Below, piece by piece: positions 1 to 10,363 of a stretch of DNA of 64,000 nucleotides; positions within the stretch are counted from its first letter, which is position 1, and every line of letters starts with the position of its first letter. Source of the DNA: Carya illinoinensis (Eukaryota; Streptophyta; Magnoliopsida; Fagales; Juglandaceae); NCBI RefSeq assembly GCF_018687715.1, contig NC_056765.1, positions 20,736,894-20,800,893 of the forward strand, given 5' to 3'. Made by a program: the position numbers and the translations under genes. A model generated the notes under the pieces. It did no database searches and was not told the origin of the DNA. It worked only from the letters and a program-made list of their open reading frames with translations.

Positions 1-1474
1 GGGAGCTCGGGCAGTAGGGTCTCTCGTTCATCACATGCAGCATTTCAACACATGACAGCAGGAACATCATTCGGATCACTCAACACATGCAGCAATCATC
101 ACTCGGACCACATTCAGCAACACTGCAGCAAACACATGCACGCATGACAGCAGATAAAGCAGAAGCAGAAGAAGCAATCATCACTCGGACACAACAGCAC
201 ATGGAGACTCAAAAGAACACAACCTGCAGCAAGGACAACAACACATGCAGCAGGTCAGCAGAAGAAAGAAAAGTGCAGCACAGAAAGCACTCGGACAGAA
301 AGATTCACACCAGCTCACATGCAGATGCAGCAGCTTTCGGACAGCTTCCAAAGTGCAGCAACCTGGACAGAAAACATACAAAAACAGATGCACATGCACA
401 CCAACTAACCAGACATCATGCAGACCATTCAAACACAGAAGCACATGAAAAAGCATCACCAAGACAGTAGCTTTCGGACAGCACATGACACCATGCAACA
501 ACATCATTCGGACATGCAGCAGACAGCAGCTTTGACAAGCACATGCAGTGCAGAAAACATTAAAACACAACCTGCAGCAGAAGATCACCACGGCTATAAA
601 AGGAAGGTTTTTATTCAACAACAGGATTGGGGGCAGTAGCTTAGTTTAGGGGAGTCTTCGGCTAGGATGTTTTCTACGGCAGTAGCTTAGATTAAAATCT
701 TTCTTTCTCTTTCATTTCGAGTAGCCTAGTTTAAAGTTTCTTATGCTTTTCGTTCAAACCAGGGGGCAGTAGCTTAGTTTAGTTTTTTTTATGCTTGTCA
801 TTCAGACTTTGAAGTCTTCGGGAGGGGAGCGGCAGTTTTAGTTTTTAAGTTGTTTTATTTTCTGTTTAGAAGCTAGTTGTTTCGGAGGGCAGTTTTGTTT
901 TTAGTTTCTTATTTGTTTTACTTTCAATTAAAAGTAGTAGCAGCAAGTTCAGATTTTTGGATTGGAGAACGTAGTCTCGATTTCCAAACATCAAGCTTAT
1001 TCCTTACAATTCCTGTTTTTATTTAAATTCAGTTTAATGTCTTTTACTTTTCCTTTCACCTTTAATTTCTGTCTATTTAAATTACTGTCATTTATTTTTC
1101 CTTGCACCTTTAATTCCTCTATTTAAATTAATGTCATTTATTTTTCTTGCTCCTTTAAATTTCAGTCTATTAATTTCAGCAATTTTAATTTACTTTCTTG
1201 CATTTTAATTCCTTACATTTCATCGCTGCACTTAAATCCAACAAACATGAATCTGGTTCACGACCAGTAAATTTTGATTTTCATTGCACTTTTCCATCCA
1301 TTGTACATATCATCCTCTTATTTTCTCTTTGTGAAATTTTTCACATTTTTCTCAACAAGTTTAATTTTAAGCAACTTTCCCTGAGGAGACGATCTAGGAA
1401 TTTATTCCTAATTATTACACGACATCCTCCTGCACTTGGGATAGCATTAGTGCTACTCATTTTTGAGTGAGTCA
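1..1474 (+). repeat. 5' LTR of element 1 (left end outside window)
   Basis: This stretch matches 5692-7165 almost base for base. The right end is fixed at ...GAGTGAGTCA, where this copy continues into the primer-binding site and the second copy into satellite. About 730 bp of its left part lies outside the window. It holds an A/C-rich U3 with many CATGCA and TCGGAC motifs, a TATA box at 594-603, then a T-rich R/U5. The block CCCTGAGGAGACGA at 1379-1392 recurs in other LTRs here. Short ORFs in it (for example 87-470) look like composition artefacts. Confidence 0.93.
594..603 (+). promoter_or_regulatory. LTR TATA box (element 1, 5' LTR)
   Basis: CTATAAAAGG lies at the boundary between the motif-rich U3 and the T-rich transcribed part, and is repeated at 6285-6294 in the 3' LTR. 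Transcription of the element would be expected to start about 25-35 bp downstream (inference). Confidence 0.65.
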
Positions 1475-1480
1475 AGTTTT

Positions 1481-1498
1481 TGGCGCCGTTGCCGGGGA
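1481..1498 (+). other. Primer-binding site, tRNA-Asp type
   Basis: TGGCGCCGTTGCCGGGGA lies six bases after the LTR end. It is complementary to the 3' end of plant tRNA-Asp(GUC), the primer commonly used by Athila/Tat elements. Confidence 0.92.
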
Positions 1499-1591
1499 AA
1501 GTTGTCTAACTTAAATTTAAACTTGTTATTGTTTTTTATTTTTTTTTTACTCATCTCATTTGCATCAACCACTCATCTCCACCATATTAGA

Positions 1592-2680
1592 ATGATGTAT
1601 CAATTCATGCCAGTATTTCAAGAAGGTGGGTCTGAGCCAATCCAATCAACTAACTGGGTCAATCAAGCACAGAATCAGCACTTCTCCAACACATATAATC
1701 CGGGGTGGAGAAATCACCCAAATTTCTCATGGAGAAATGATCAGCCTGGTTGGTCCCCACCTCCTCAGCACCAGTATCCGCCATATCAAAATCCTCAGAG
1801 CTATCCTTATGTAGCTCATCCTGGATTTCAGCCTCATGTAGCTGCACAAAGTCCTCAGTCTTCATCATTTGCCAATAAAACTCTAGAAGACAGTATGGCA
1901 CAGATGGCCAATACATTTCAGCAATTCATTCAGACCACCACAAATAATACTCAGGCCATAAATGAGTTGCATGGCACTGTTAATAAGATGAGCACAACCT
2001 TGAGCACCCTAGAAAAATGGAAATTTCCTGCACAGCCTCAACCTAATCCTCAAGTATATAGACAACAACAACATCAAGTGCAAAATGCCTCAGGAGACGT
2101 TGTTGAGACAGCAAAAGCTGTTCTTACTTTGAGAAGTGTGAAGGAAGTTCCCCGACCTGAGATGACCATAAACACAAAGGAAATTGCTCCTACGCCTAAA
2201 GATGTAGCAGAGACTGATGAAGCTGAAAAAGAACCAGAGGTGGCGAGACCAGAACAGAAGAAGCCTGTGAGTGCGGATGCTGAAACTAGTAAGGGATACC
2301 AACCTGTGGTACCCTATCCTCAAAGATTGGCAGCTGGCAAAAGTGGAGTTGTAAAAATTACCTTTGGGAACATGGCACTTAAGTTGAACGTTTTCAACAC
2401 CTGCAAAATGCTAGCAAGTGGTTTGAATGCTGTGGAGAGTTTGACACCAACGAAGTTTATTTGCTCAAATTCTCCTTTCTCTCATAATGAAGATGATTTT
2501 AAATTTTTTGATTGTTTTGCAGATACTTCTTTACCACTTCAAGGGACGGAGAGAATGCCTTCTAAATGGTCCACCCAAAATAAACGTCGGTTTCTCTCCG
2601 AGCTGAGAAAACAGTTTCAAAAATTTTGCAAATCCCGATGGAGTGGGCTGTACATTGTAAATCCCAGGGAAGTGTCTTGA
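1592..2680 (+). pseudogene. Athila gag C-terminus fused to protease and integrase tails
   Basis: A 362-codon open frame starts at a double ATG (1592/1595) after the primer-binding site. Near residues 30-45 it has the conserved Athila gag motif NTYNPGWRNHPNFSW, then a Pro/Gln-rich stretch, a helical segment (about residues 95-145) and a Glu/Pro/Lys-rich linker ending PYPQRL. The frame then jumps to ITFGNMALKLNVFN, which matches the end of the protease domain of element X (GNMTMEVNIFH near 32600). It closes with an SRWSG segment resembling the end of Athila integrase. The gag capsid core, zinc knuckle, protease active site, reverse transcriptase and integrase core are missing. It is best read as an in-frame deletion relic; a structural Gag-like product cannot be excluded because the frame is open. 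Confidence 0.72.
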
Positions 2681-2837
2681 TTTCCTTTTTCCTTCTTTAC
2701 AGTTTTCTTTACTTGCTTTGTTTTTATTTGTTTGTTTGCTTTGATTTTATATTTCATGTTGATTGTTTGCTTTGCTTGTTGAGATCTGTGCACTTTATTT
2801 TCTTTAGTTCGATTCAATAAGGACTATGTCTCTCACT

Positions 2838-2852
2838 AGTTGGGGGGTGTGG
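2838..2852 (+). promoter_or_regulatory. G-rich polypurine-like site 1
   Basis: AGTTGGGGGGTGTGG closely resembles the true polypurine tract just before the 3' LTR (4948-4960) and lies about 2.1 kb upstream of it. It may be an extra plus-strand priming site or a relic of one. Confidence 0.5.
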
Positions 2853-2915
2853 AATGAATAAAACGGTGCGTTAGTAGACATTGTAGATAGTTTAATAAAA
2901 AAAAAAAATAATAGT

Positions 2916-3065
2916 TGGATCCGTCTGTGATCCGACAGGTGTGACTGTAGATAGTTGAAAAGAATAATGATCCATCCGTGATCTGACAAGTGGCTGGAGA
3001 TTTGAAAGTTAAAAGAATAGTTGGATCCGTCCGTGATCTGACAAGAGTGGCTGGAGATTTGAAAT
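2916..3065 (+). repeat. Three-copy imperfect minisatellite
   Basis: Three degenerate units of about 50 bp share GGATCCGTC(T/C)GTGATC(C/T)GACA and, in the last two, TGGCTGGAGATTTGAAA. Units begin near 2918, 2967 and 3020. They end about 100 bp upstream of the TATA box at 3171. Confidence 0.7.
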
Positions 3066-3170
3066 CACCTGATGTTGTTGAAAAACGGGATTTGAGGCTC
3101 CGAGTTGTCATTTCACCGAAATCACATTGCTTTTTGACGTGGATGATAGCTCGTCTGGTTCTTTGCGCTA

Positions 3171-3183
3171 TCTCTATAAAATC
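3171..3183 (+). promoter_or_regulatory. Internal TATA box upstream of the coiled-coil ORF
   Basis: TCTCTATAAAATC is followed by about 105 bp of C/T-rich, ATG-free leader to the start codon at 3289. The spacing and leader composition are like those of a plant polymerase II promoter and 5' UTR. No transcript evidence is available. Confidence 0.5.
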
Positions 3184-3288
3184 AATCCTGAGCTTCATCA
3201 AATCCGCATCAAGTTTTCATTCTCATCTCCATAAACTCATCTGCATTCTTCCAACTTTCTCGTCTTTAAGCCTTCTAGTCTTCTGTCA

Positions 3289-3717
3289 ATGGCTCATTCC
3301 TCAAGCATCCCTCTAGATCAATCCATGAGGCCTTCTGCATCCCAACCGCCTGTTCTTTCTGCAGCCACCATAAGTGCCGTGCTGCAACTAGAAAACAATA
3401 GTATGGCTAATAGGTCGGACTCAGAAGCTATTTACGACCTGGTGAGTCTTGGGACTCGCTATTCATCCTCCATTGTGGCTTTTTCTCAAAGGGTACAAGC
3501 CAAAAACAATGAGGTTGAAAGGCTGAAAGAACAAATCGTTGTACTTCAACGAATTGCACAAGAGGCTCACATAAGGGAAGGAATAGAACGGCAGAAGAAT
3601 AGACAGATGAAGTCTCTTTTAGATTCTTCATTCCGCTTGCCAGCTCCCATGGCTAAGGATGACCTGATGCTGTATGAAGAGCATGAGCGTCTCAAACTTG
3701 AGGCTAAAAACCTCAAG

Positions 3718-3726
<9 letters not shown>
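3289..3726 (+). CDS. Coiled-coil hypothetical protein carried by element 1
   Basis: A 145-codon open frame starts at the first ATG after a TATA box and C/T-rich leader. The first ~35 residues are Ser/Pro-rich and look disordered. Residues ~50-145 are charged and helical with heptad-like Leu/Ile/Val spacing (for example AKNNEVERLKEQIVVLQRIA), so a coiled coil is likely. No membrane segment, signal peptide or enzyme motif is visible. The stop codon sits at the edge of an A-run of about 25 bases (3727 onward), so the frame may have been cut off by poly(A)-like sequence. It lies between the pol relic and the 3' LTR, where Athila elements often carry an extra ORF, but it does not look like an envelope-type protein. 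It could be a captured host fragment. I do not recognise the family. Confidence 0.45.
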
Positions 3727-3749
<23 letters not shown>

Positions 3750-4435
3750 AACAAAAATTTCTTACTTGTTTTGTATTTTGTTTTGTATTTTGTTTATTTT
3801 GTTTTGTATTTTGTTTATTTTATTTTGTGTTGTTTTGTTTTTCCTTCTTTTGTTTTCTGTTATGTTTTTAACTTTGACAGAAATCTACTCCTTTTGTGCA
3901 CTCGAATATCTCAAGTGAATTTGTTTCCTCTCTGTTTAATCATTTTCAATATCTGTTTAATCGAATATTCATTGCTGAACATTGAGGACAATGTCACATT
4001 TAGTTGGGGGGAGAGTTTTCTGTTAAAAATGTGTTAAAAAAAAATAAAAAAAAAAAAAAAAGATAAAAATACAAATTAAAAAAATATATATATATATAAA
4101 AATAAAAATAAAATTTGTGAGGTGCACGATTAACACACACTTCTGGCATGTTTGTTAGATTTGAGTATCTCGGTGGAGTAGTTGAGCGGAATTATTTTGT
4201 GAAGATTTATTTTCAACCTTAAGCATAGAACATGACTTATGATGCCTCATATCTTGTTGAGGAGTGACTTGAAACACCGGGATGCAATATTTACAAAAAT
4301 GAGAATTAATATAATTTATATAGAATGAAGGGCAAGTTTTGAAAGAACATTTTGCACATGCTTACACTTGTAGTGTTCCTCATTAATGTTCATAGATTTA
4401 AAACAGGAGAAGTAAACTGCAGGACTACCGAGCCT

Positions 4436-4479
<44 letters not shown>

Positions 4480-4947
4480 AAAGGAAAGAAAACGAAAAGA
4501 AAAAAAAAACGAAAAAAAAAAAATATCATGTAAGTTTTCCTAAATAAAGGGCTAGAAACAGTTACCCAAAACTTTGGGGGTTGAATGATCAACCTTTAAA
4601 CAGAGTTGGCGTGAAAACTGCTAGTCCCTTAGGCTTTGAGGTAGTTAGAATCAAAAATGATTAATCTTAAGGTTGAAAAATCTTATGATAAATCATGTTT
4701 ATTAGTGAGGAACATACAGAGGTTTAGCCACACACACATATCTGAGTTCTAAGACATTTGCCCCAATTCTATGTGAACAATTACTGAGACTTTCCTTGTG
4801 GATACAACTCATGGTGTTGAGTAGTCACGAATTGATTTTTTGTGAGAATTCAGAATTATGTTTGATTGTTTTTGTTTGAATTTCGAGCTTTATGCAATAT
4901 TCATCTAAATTAATTTTCACTATTTTGCTCAAGGATTAGCAAAAAGC
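3727..4947 (+). other. A/T-rich 3' internal region of element 1
   Basis: Non-coding DNA with long A-runs (3727-3751, about 4035-4061, about 4441-4477), a short TA tract near 4085-4100 and purine-rich DNA to about 4525. It contains the stem-loop and G-run at 3979-4015. No supported gene is seen. Confidence 0.7.
3979..4015 (+). promoter_or_regulatory. Stem-loop followed by G-run (polypurine-like site 2)
   Basis: ACATTG-AGGA-CAATGT forms a perfect 6-bp stem with a 4-base loop (3979-3994), followed after a short spacer by AGTTGGGGGGAGAG (4002-4015). The same arrangement occurs in element X at 33469-33499, so it is conserved between two diverged families. Confidence 0.6.
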
Positions 4948-4960
4948 TAGTTGGGGGGTG
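4948..4960 (+). promoter_or_regulatory. Polypurine tract of element 1
   Basis: TAGTTGGGGGGTG directly abuts the 3' LTR start TGATTGAGC at 4961. It is the expected primer for plus-strand DNA synthesis. Confidence 0.85.
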
Positions 4961-7165
4961 TGATTGAGCTGAAATATTGCATGTTTTAGCTATTTAAAAC
5001 CAATGTATTTTAAATTCATCATGACATTATTATTGGTTTTAGATGGAAAAATAGTTAATAAGCATAAATACGAGTTGTGATTTTTAATTGATTAATATCA
5101 TGTTTATGCTTAATTTTATAACTATAATTTAATGAGACAATATTTCCTCACATATATAGTTTATTTGTGATAATCTATTTTTTCCTTTTAATTTATTTTT
5201 GAGTGTTATTTTTATTGTTTGTGAATAAGTGACAACCATATGTGCATGATGCAGTGTAGGTGGTGATATTGAGTTGGAAGAAAGATAGAGAATGATGGTG
5301 AAGAAGTGAGTACGTGGTAACAAATAGGGCTGGACTCAAGAACCAAACATGAAGCACATGCAGCACTCAACAAAGCACACATGCAGTTCATTCGGACCCA
5401 CTCACACACGCTGTACAGCAGCAAATTCGGACATTCCCAGCACACAGCCACTCACACCGGACACATGCAGGAAAGCGCGCAACACATGCTCAACAACCAC
5501 ACTCGGTGCAGCACTCACACATCAGCAGCACATGTTAGCTTTTTACTTTTTTTTTGGCTGGCAGACTTCACGGAAAGAGGCACTTCACGGAGCACAGGAG
5601 AAGAAAATGATTGGAGGTTTTCGTTTGAGTGGGCTGGTTTCACGGACGTTGCTTTGCTTTCATACGGGTTATTCTGGTTTTTCGGAAGAAGGGGAGCTCG
5701 GGCAGTAGGGTCTCTCGTTCATCACATGCAGCATTTCAACACATGACAGCAGGACCATCATTCGGATCACTCAACACATGCAGCAATCATCACTCGGACC
5801 ACATTCAGCAACACTGCAGCAAACACATGCACGCATGACAGCAGATAAAGCAGAAGCAGAAGAAGCAATCATCACTCGGACACAACAGCACATGGAGACT
5901 CAAAAGAACACAACCTGCAGCAAGGACAACAACACATGCAGCAGGTCAGCAGAAGAAAGAAAAGTGCAGCACAGAAAGCACTCGGACAGAAAGATTCACA
6001 CCAGCTCACATGCAGATGCAGCAGCTTTCGGACAGCTTCCAAAGTGCAGCAACCTGGACAGAAAACATACAAAAACAGATGCACATGCACACCAACTAAC
6101 CAGACATCATGCAGACCATTCAAACACAGAAGCACATGAAAAAGCATCACCAAGACAGTAGCTTTCGGACAGCACATGACACCATGCAACAACATCATTC
6201 GGACATGCAGCAGACAGCAGCTTTGACAAGCACATGCAGTGCAGAAAACATTAAAACACAACCTGCAGCAGAAGATCACCACGGCTATAAAAGGAAGGTT
6301 TTTATTCAACAACAGGATTGGGGGCAGTAGCTTAGTTTAGGGGAGTCTTCGGCTAGGATGTTTTCTACGGCAGTAGCTTAGATTAAAATCTTTCTTTCTC
6401 TTTCATTTCGAGTAGCCTAGTTTAAAGTTTCTTATGCTTTTCGTTCAAACCAGGGGGCAGTAGCTTAGTTTAGTTTTTTTTATGCTTGTCATTCAGACTT
6501 TGAAGTCTTCGGGAGGGGAGCGGCAGTTTTAGTTTTTAAGTTGTTTTATTTTCTGTTTAGAAGCTAGTTGTTTCGGAGGGCAGTTTTGTTTTTAGTTTCT
6601 TATTTGTTTTACTTTCAATTAAAAGTAGTAGCAGCAAGTTCAGATTTTTGGATTGGAGAACGTAGTCTCGATTTCCAAACATCAAGCTTATTCCTTACAA
6701 TTCCTGTTTTTATTTAAATTCAGTTTAATGTCTTTTACTTTTCCTTTCACCTTTAATTTCTGTCTATTTAAATTACTGTCATTTATTTTTCCTTGCACCT
6801 TTAATTCCTCTATTTAAATTAATGTCATTTATTTTTCTTGCTCCTTTAAATTTCAGTCTATTAATTTCAGCAATTTTAATTTACTTTCTTGCATTTTAAT
6901 TCCTTACATTTCATCGCTGCACTTAAATCCAACAAACATGAATCTGGTTCACGACCAGTAAATTTTGATTTTCATTGCACTTTTCCATCCATTGTACATA
7001 TCATCCTCTTATTTTCTCTTTGTGAAATTTTTCACATTTTTCTCAACAAGTTTAATTTTAAGCAACTTTCCCTGAGGAGACGATCTAGGAATTTATTCCT
7101 AATTATTACACGACATCCTCCTGCACTTGGGATAGCATTAGTGCTACTCATTTTTGAGTGAGTCA
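4961..7165 (+). repeat. 3' LTR of element 1 (complete, 2205 bp)
   Basis: It starts TGATTGAGC after the polypurine tract and ends GAGTGAGTCA where homology to the 5' LTR stops. The first ~270 bp match the LTR start at 45563 and the reverse complement of 52150-52419. The middle (about 5340-6280) is rich in CATGCA and TCGGAC motifs; a TATA box lies at 6285-6294 and the CCCTGAGGAGACGA block at 7070-7083. The right flank is satellite. Confidence 0.95.
6285..6294 (+). promoter_or_regulatory. LTR TATA box (element 1, 3' LTR)
   Basis: CTATAAAAGG, the same as at 594-603. In a 3' LTR it could drive transcription outward into the satellite at 7166 (inference). Confidence 0.6.
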
Positions 7166-9275
7166 GTGCTAGAATACTTTAAAATGACATTCAGCTCAAA
7201 ACATGGTTTAGAGATGACTAATAACCTATGACTTGATTAATGACCTTAACTCAAGTGGCACTAGATACATGCTTCAAAACATGCTTTAGATATGACTAAT
7301 AACCTATGACTTGATTAATGACTTGATTAATGGCTCTAGATACGCACCTTAGTGGCATGTGGCATTATTTGGGCTTGAGAGAAACCAATGGAACGGTGTA
7401 TGCATGCTTCAATAGGATGATTGAAATAAAAGACAGGTTTGTTGGAGCCAATTCATCCAAAGCTGGACCTAAGCCAGGATGGTCCATGTAGAGTGTAAAT
7501 GAGAAATTTTCCATTGCGAAATTGATCTAAAAGGCCTCGGCTAGGGGCAGATTTGTAACAAAGCACATGAAGGTGACCCCAGGTTTCGATTCGCTGTGAT
7601 TTGGGCAATGACATGGCCTTGCTTCTATTGACATGGACTAATCTTCTAATTCAATTTAAGAATGATGAAAAAAAGAATGACAGCAATAAGGTCCTAATCA
7701 AAATGGCTAGAAAGAATTAAAAAGGAAACTAAACTCAAAACATGGTTTAGAGATGAGTAATCATCTTTAAGTTGATTAATACCCTTAAGTCAAGTTAGAA
7801 ACATAAGAATGGCTAGATGAGCACCTTAGGTCCATGTGGCACTTCTTGGGCATGAGGGAAACCAATGGAATGTTGTGTGCCGACTTCAACAGGAAGAATG
7901 AAGTGAAAGATAGATTTCTTGGTTCCAATTAGTCCAAAATGAGAACTGAACTATGAGGGTCAAGGAGGGGGTGTAAATGAAGAAGTTTCTCTTGAGAAAA
8001 AGGTCGAAAAGGACACAGCTAAGGTCGAAATTGTATGAATGCACATGAAGGTGCACCTAGCTTCCGTCTTGCTGTGAATTGGAAATGGACATGGCTTTGG
8101 TTCTATTGACATGTGATGGATCAGGGCTAATCTGCTAAATCAATCTAAGAATGATTTAAAACAATAATAATATCAAAAAGGTCCAGATCGAAATGCCTAG
8201 AACGAATTTAAAAGGAAATTAACCTTGAAACATAGTTTAGAGATGACTTCTCATCTTTAAGTTAATTAATGCCTTTAAGTCAAGTTAGAAACATAAGAAC
8301 GGCTAGATGAGCACCTTAGGCGCGTGCAGCACTTCTTCGGCTTGAAGGAAACCAATGGAATGATGTTTGCGGGCTTCAATAGGAAGAATGAAGTGAAAGA
8401 CGGATTTCTTGGTGCTAATTCGTCCAAAACCAAAACTGAACTATGAGGGTGAAGGAGGGGGTGTAAATCAAGAAGTTTCTCTTGAGGAAAAGTTTAAAAA
8501 GGACACGGCTAAGGGCGGAATTGTATGAATGCACATGAAGGTGCACCTAGCTTCCGACTCCCTGTTAATTGGAAATTGACATAGCTTTGGTTCTATTGAC
8601 ATGTGATGGATCATGGCTAATCTTCTAAATCAATCTAAGAATGACTTGAAACAATAATAATATCAAAAAAGTTCAGATTGAAATGGCTAGAATGAATTTA
8701 AAAGGAAATTAAGGTTGAAACATGGTTTAGAGATGACTACTCATCTTTAAGTTGATTAATTCCTTTAAGTCAAGTTAGAAACATAAAAATGGCTAGGTGA
8801 GTACCTTAGGCATGTGTGGCATTTCTTGGGCTTGAGGCAAACCAATGGAATATTGTGTGCGGGTTTCAATAGGAAGAATGAAGTGAAAGATGGATTTCTT
8901 GGTGCCAATTCGTCCAAAAAGTAGAACTGAACTATGAGGGCAAGGAGGGGGTGTAAATGAAGAAGTTTCTCTCGAGGAAAAGTTCAAAAAGGATGTAGCT
9001 ATGGGCAGAATTGTACAAATGCACATGAAGGTGCACCTAGCTTCCGACTCTATGTGAATTGGTAATTGACGTGAGTTTGGTTCTATTGACACGTGATGGA
9101 TCAAGGCTAATCTTTTAAATCAATCTAAGAATGACTTAAAACAATAATAATATCAAAAAGGTCCAGATGGAAATGGCTAGAATGAATTTAAAAGGAAACT
9201 AAGCTTGAAACATGGTTTAGAGATGACTACTCATTATTAAGTTGATTAATGCCCCTTAAGTCAAGTTAGAAACTT

Positions 9276-9607
9276 TTTTGTTTTTTTTTTTTTTGAAAAT
9301 GATGTAAATTTCATTCAAAAATTACACATCAGTACAATCAAACACCACTACTTGATACATCACACAAACTCTATAACATCTCCCCAGACACAATGGTCTT
9401 AATACAACTAGGAACTTCTTCAATGTTATAGACGTCCTCCAAGCATTCCAATCCAGCCTTTGCAAGTTGATGTGCTGCACCATTAGCTGTCCTATACGTG
9501 TGTGAGACAGTCCAGGTTGAAGTTGAGTCCAGAATCCTTCTTGAGTCATCAACTAGACAGCCTCCCAAGCTCTAGTTAGGAGTGTGACCTTGGAGCATCT
9601 CAACTAC
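9276..9607 (-). mobile_element. 5'-truncated LINE insertion with 19-bp target duplication
   Basis: The insert interrupts a satellite monomer and is flanked by identical 19-bp copies of TAAGTCAAGTTAGAAACTT (9257-9275 and 9608-9626). A T-run at 9276-9294 is the poly(A) tail of a minus-strand insertion. Target duplication, tail and 5' truncation together are the mark of target-primed reverse transcription. Confidence 0.93.
9371..9568 (-). pseudogene. LINE RNase H C-terminal fragment
   Basis: About 65 codons on the minus strand end near the LINE poly(A) tail. They include SHTYRTANGAAHQLAKAGLE, which resembles the end of the RNase H domain found at the carboxy terminus of plant LINE ORF2 (pattern H-x-x-R-x-x-N-x-x-A-H-x-L-A-K). 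Endonuclease, reverse transcriptase and the rest of RNase H are missing because the insertion is 5'-truncated. Confidence 0.7.
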
Positions 9608-10363
9608 TAAGTCAAGTTAGAAACTTAACAATGGCTAGATGAGCACATTAGGTGCATGTGGAACTTCTTGGGCTTGAGGGAAACCAATGGAATGGTTTGT
9701 GCGGTCTTCAATATGATGAAAGAAGTGAAAGACAGATTTCTTTCTGGCAATTCATCCAAAGCTAGAACTGAACTAGGAGGTCAAGGACGGGTGTACATGA
9801 AGAAGTTTCCATTGAGAAAATGGTCTAAAATACCTTAGCTAGGGGTAGATTTGTTGTAAAGCACATGATGGTGCACTTAGGTTACGATTGGCAATGACTT
9901 GGGAATTGACATGGCTATGCTTCTATTGACATATGATGGATCAAGGCTAATTTTCTAAATCAATCTAAGAATGATGTAAAACAACAATAATATCAAAAAG
10001 GTCCAGATCGAATGGTCTAGAAGGAATTTAAAGGAAAATTAAGCTCAAAACATGCTTTAGAGATGACTAATAACCTTTAACTTGATTAATGACCTTAACT
10101 CAAGTTGGAATCCAAACAATGGCTAGATAAGCACCTTAGTGGCATGTGGCACTTCTTGGGCATGAGGGAAACCAATGGAATGTTTTGTGCAGGCTTCAGT
10201 AGAAAGAATGAAGTGAAAGACGGATTTCTTGGTGCCAATTCGTCCAAAACTAGAACTAAACTACAAGGGTCAAGGAGGAGTGTAAATGAATAAGTTTCCC
10301 TTGAGAAAATGGTCCAAAATGCCTCAGCTAGGTGCATATTTGTTGTAATGCACGTGGTGGTGC

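Larger units (their letters stand above)
2681..3170 (+). other. Internal non-coding spacer of element 1
   Basis: T-rich DNA follows the gag relic, then a polypurine-like site (2838-2852) and a minisatellite (2916-3065). No supported coding region is seen here. Confidence 0.6.
1..7165 (+). mobile_element. Athila/Tat-like Ty3/gypsy deletion derivative (element 1)
   Basis: Two direct LTR copies (window start to 1474, and 4961-7165; offset 5691 bp, nearly identical by eye) bracket a 3.5 kb internal region. Directly after the first LTR lies a primer-binding site complementary to plant tRNA-Asp, typical of Athila/Tat. The internal region carries only a gag carboxy-terminal relic fused to protease and integrase tails, then a coiled-coil ORF, A-rich non-coding DNA and a G-rich polypurine tract. 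Reverse transcriptase, RNase H and the integrase core are absent, so movement would need helper proteins. The near identity of the LTRs (one difference seen in the first 100 shared bases) implies a recent insertion. The right flank is satellite; the left flank, and so the target duplication, is outside the window. Confidence 0.9.
7166..10363 (+). repeat. Diverged ~480-bp satellite array (+ orientation)
   Basis: About six monomers are recognisable by the recurring sequence near 7356, 7836, 8320, 8808, 9649 and 10141 (ATGTGGCACTTCTTGGGC and variants), the motif AAACATGGTTTAGAGATGACT and the block GTGCACCTAGCTTCCG. They are clearly homologous to the array at 53288-64000 but much more diverged from each other. 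One monomer is split by a LINE fragment (9276-9607). Short ORFs in this stretch are parts of satellite units. Confidence 0.9.

Noticed and set aside
87..639. Overlapping ORFs on both strands in the element 1 LTR (127, 146, 73 codons), repeated at 5778-6330
   Set aside because: They lie in U3 upstream of the TATA box, are built from repeated CATGCAGCA/TCGGAC motifs, and show no domain-like pattern.
3289..3726. Envelope-like protein in element 1
   Set aside because: No signal peptide or transmembrane segment; the sequence is a soluble, charged coiled coil.
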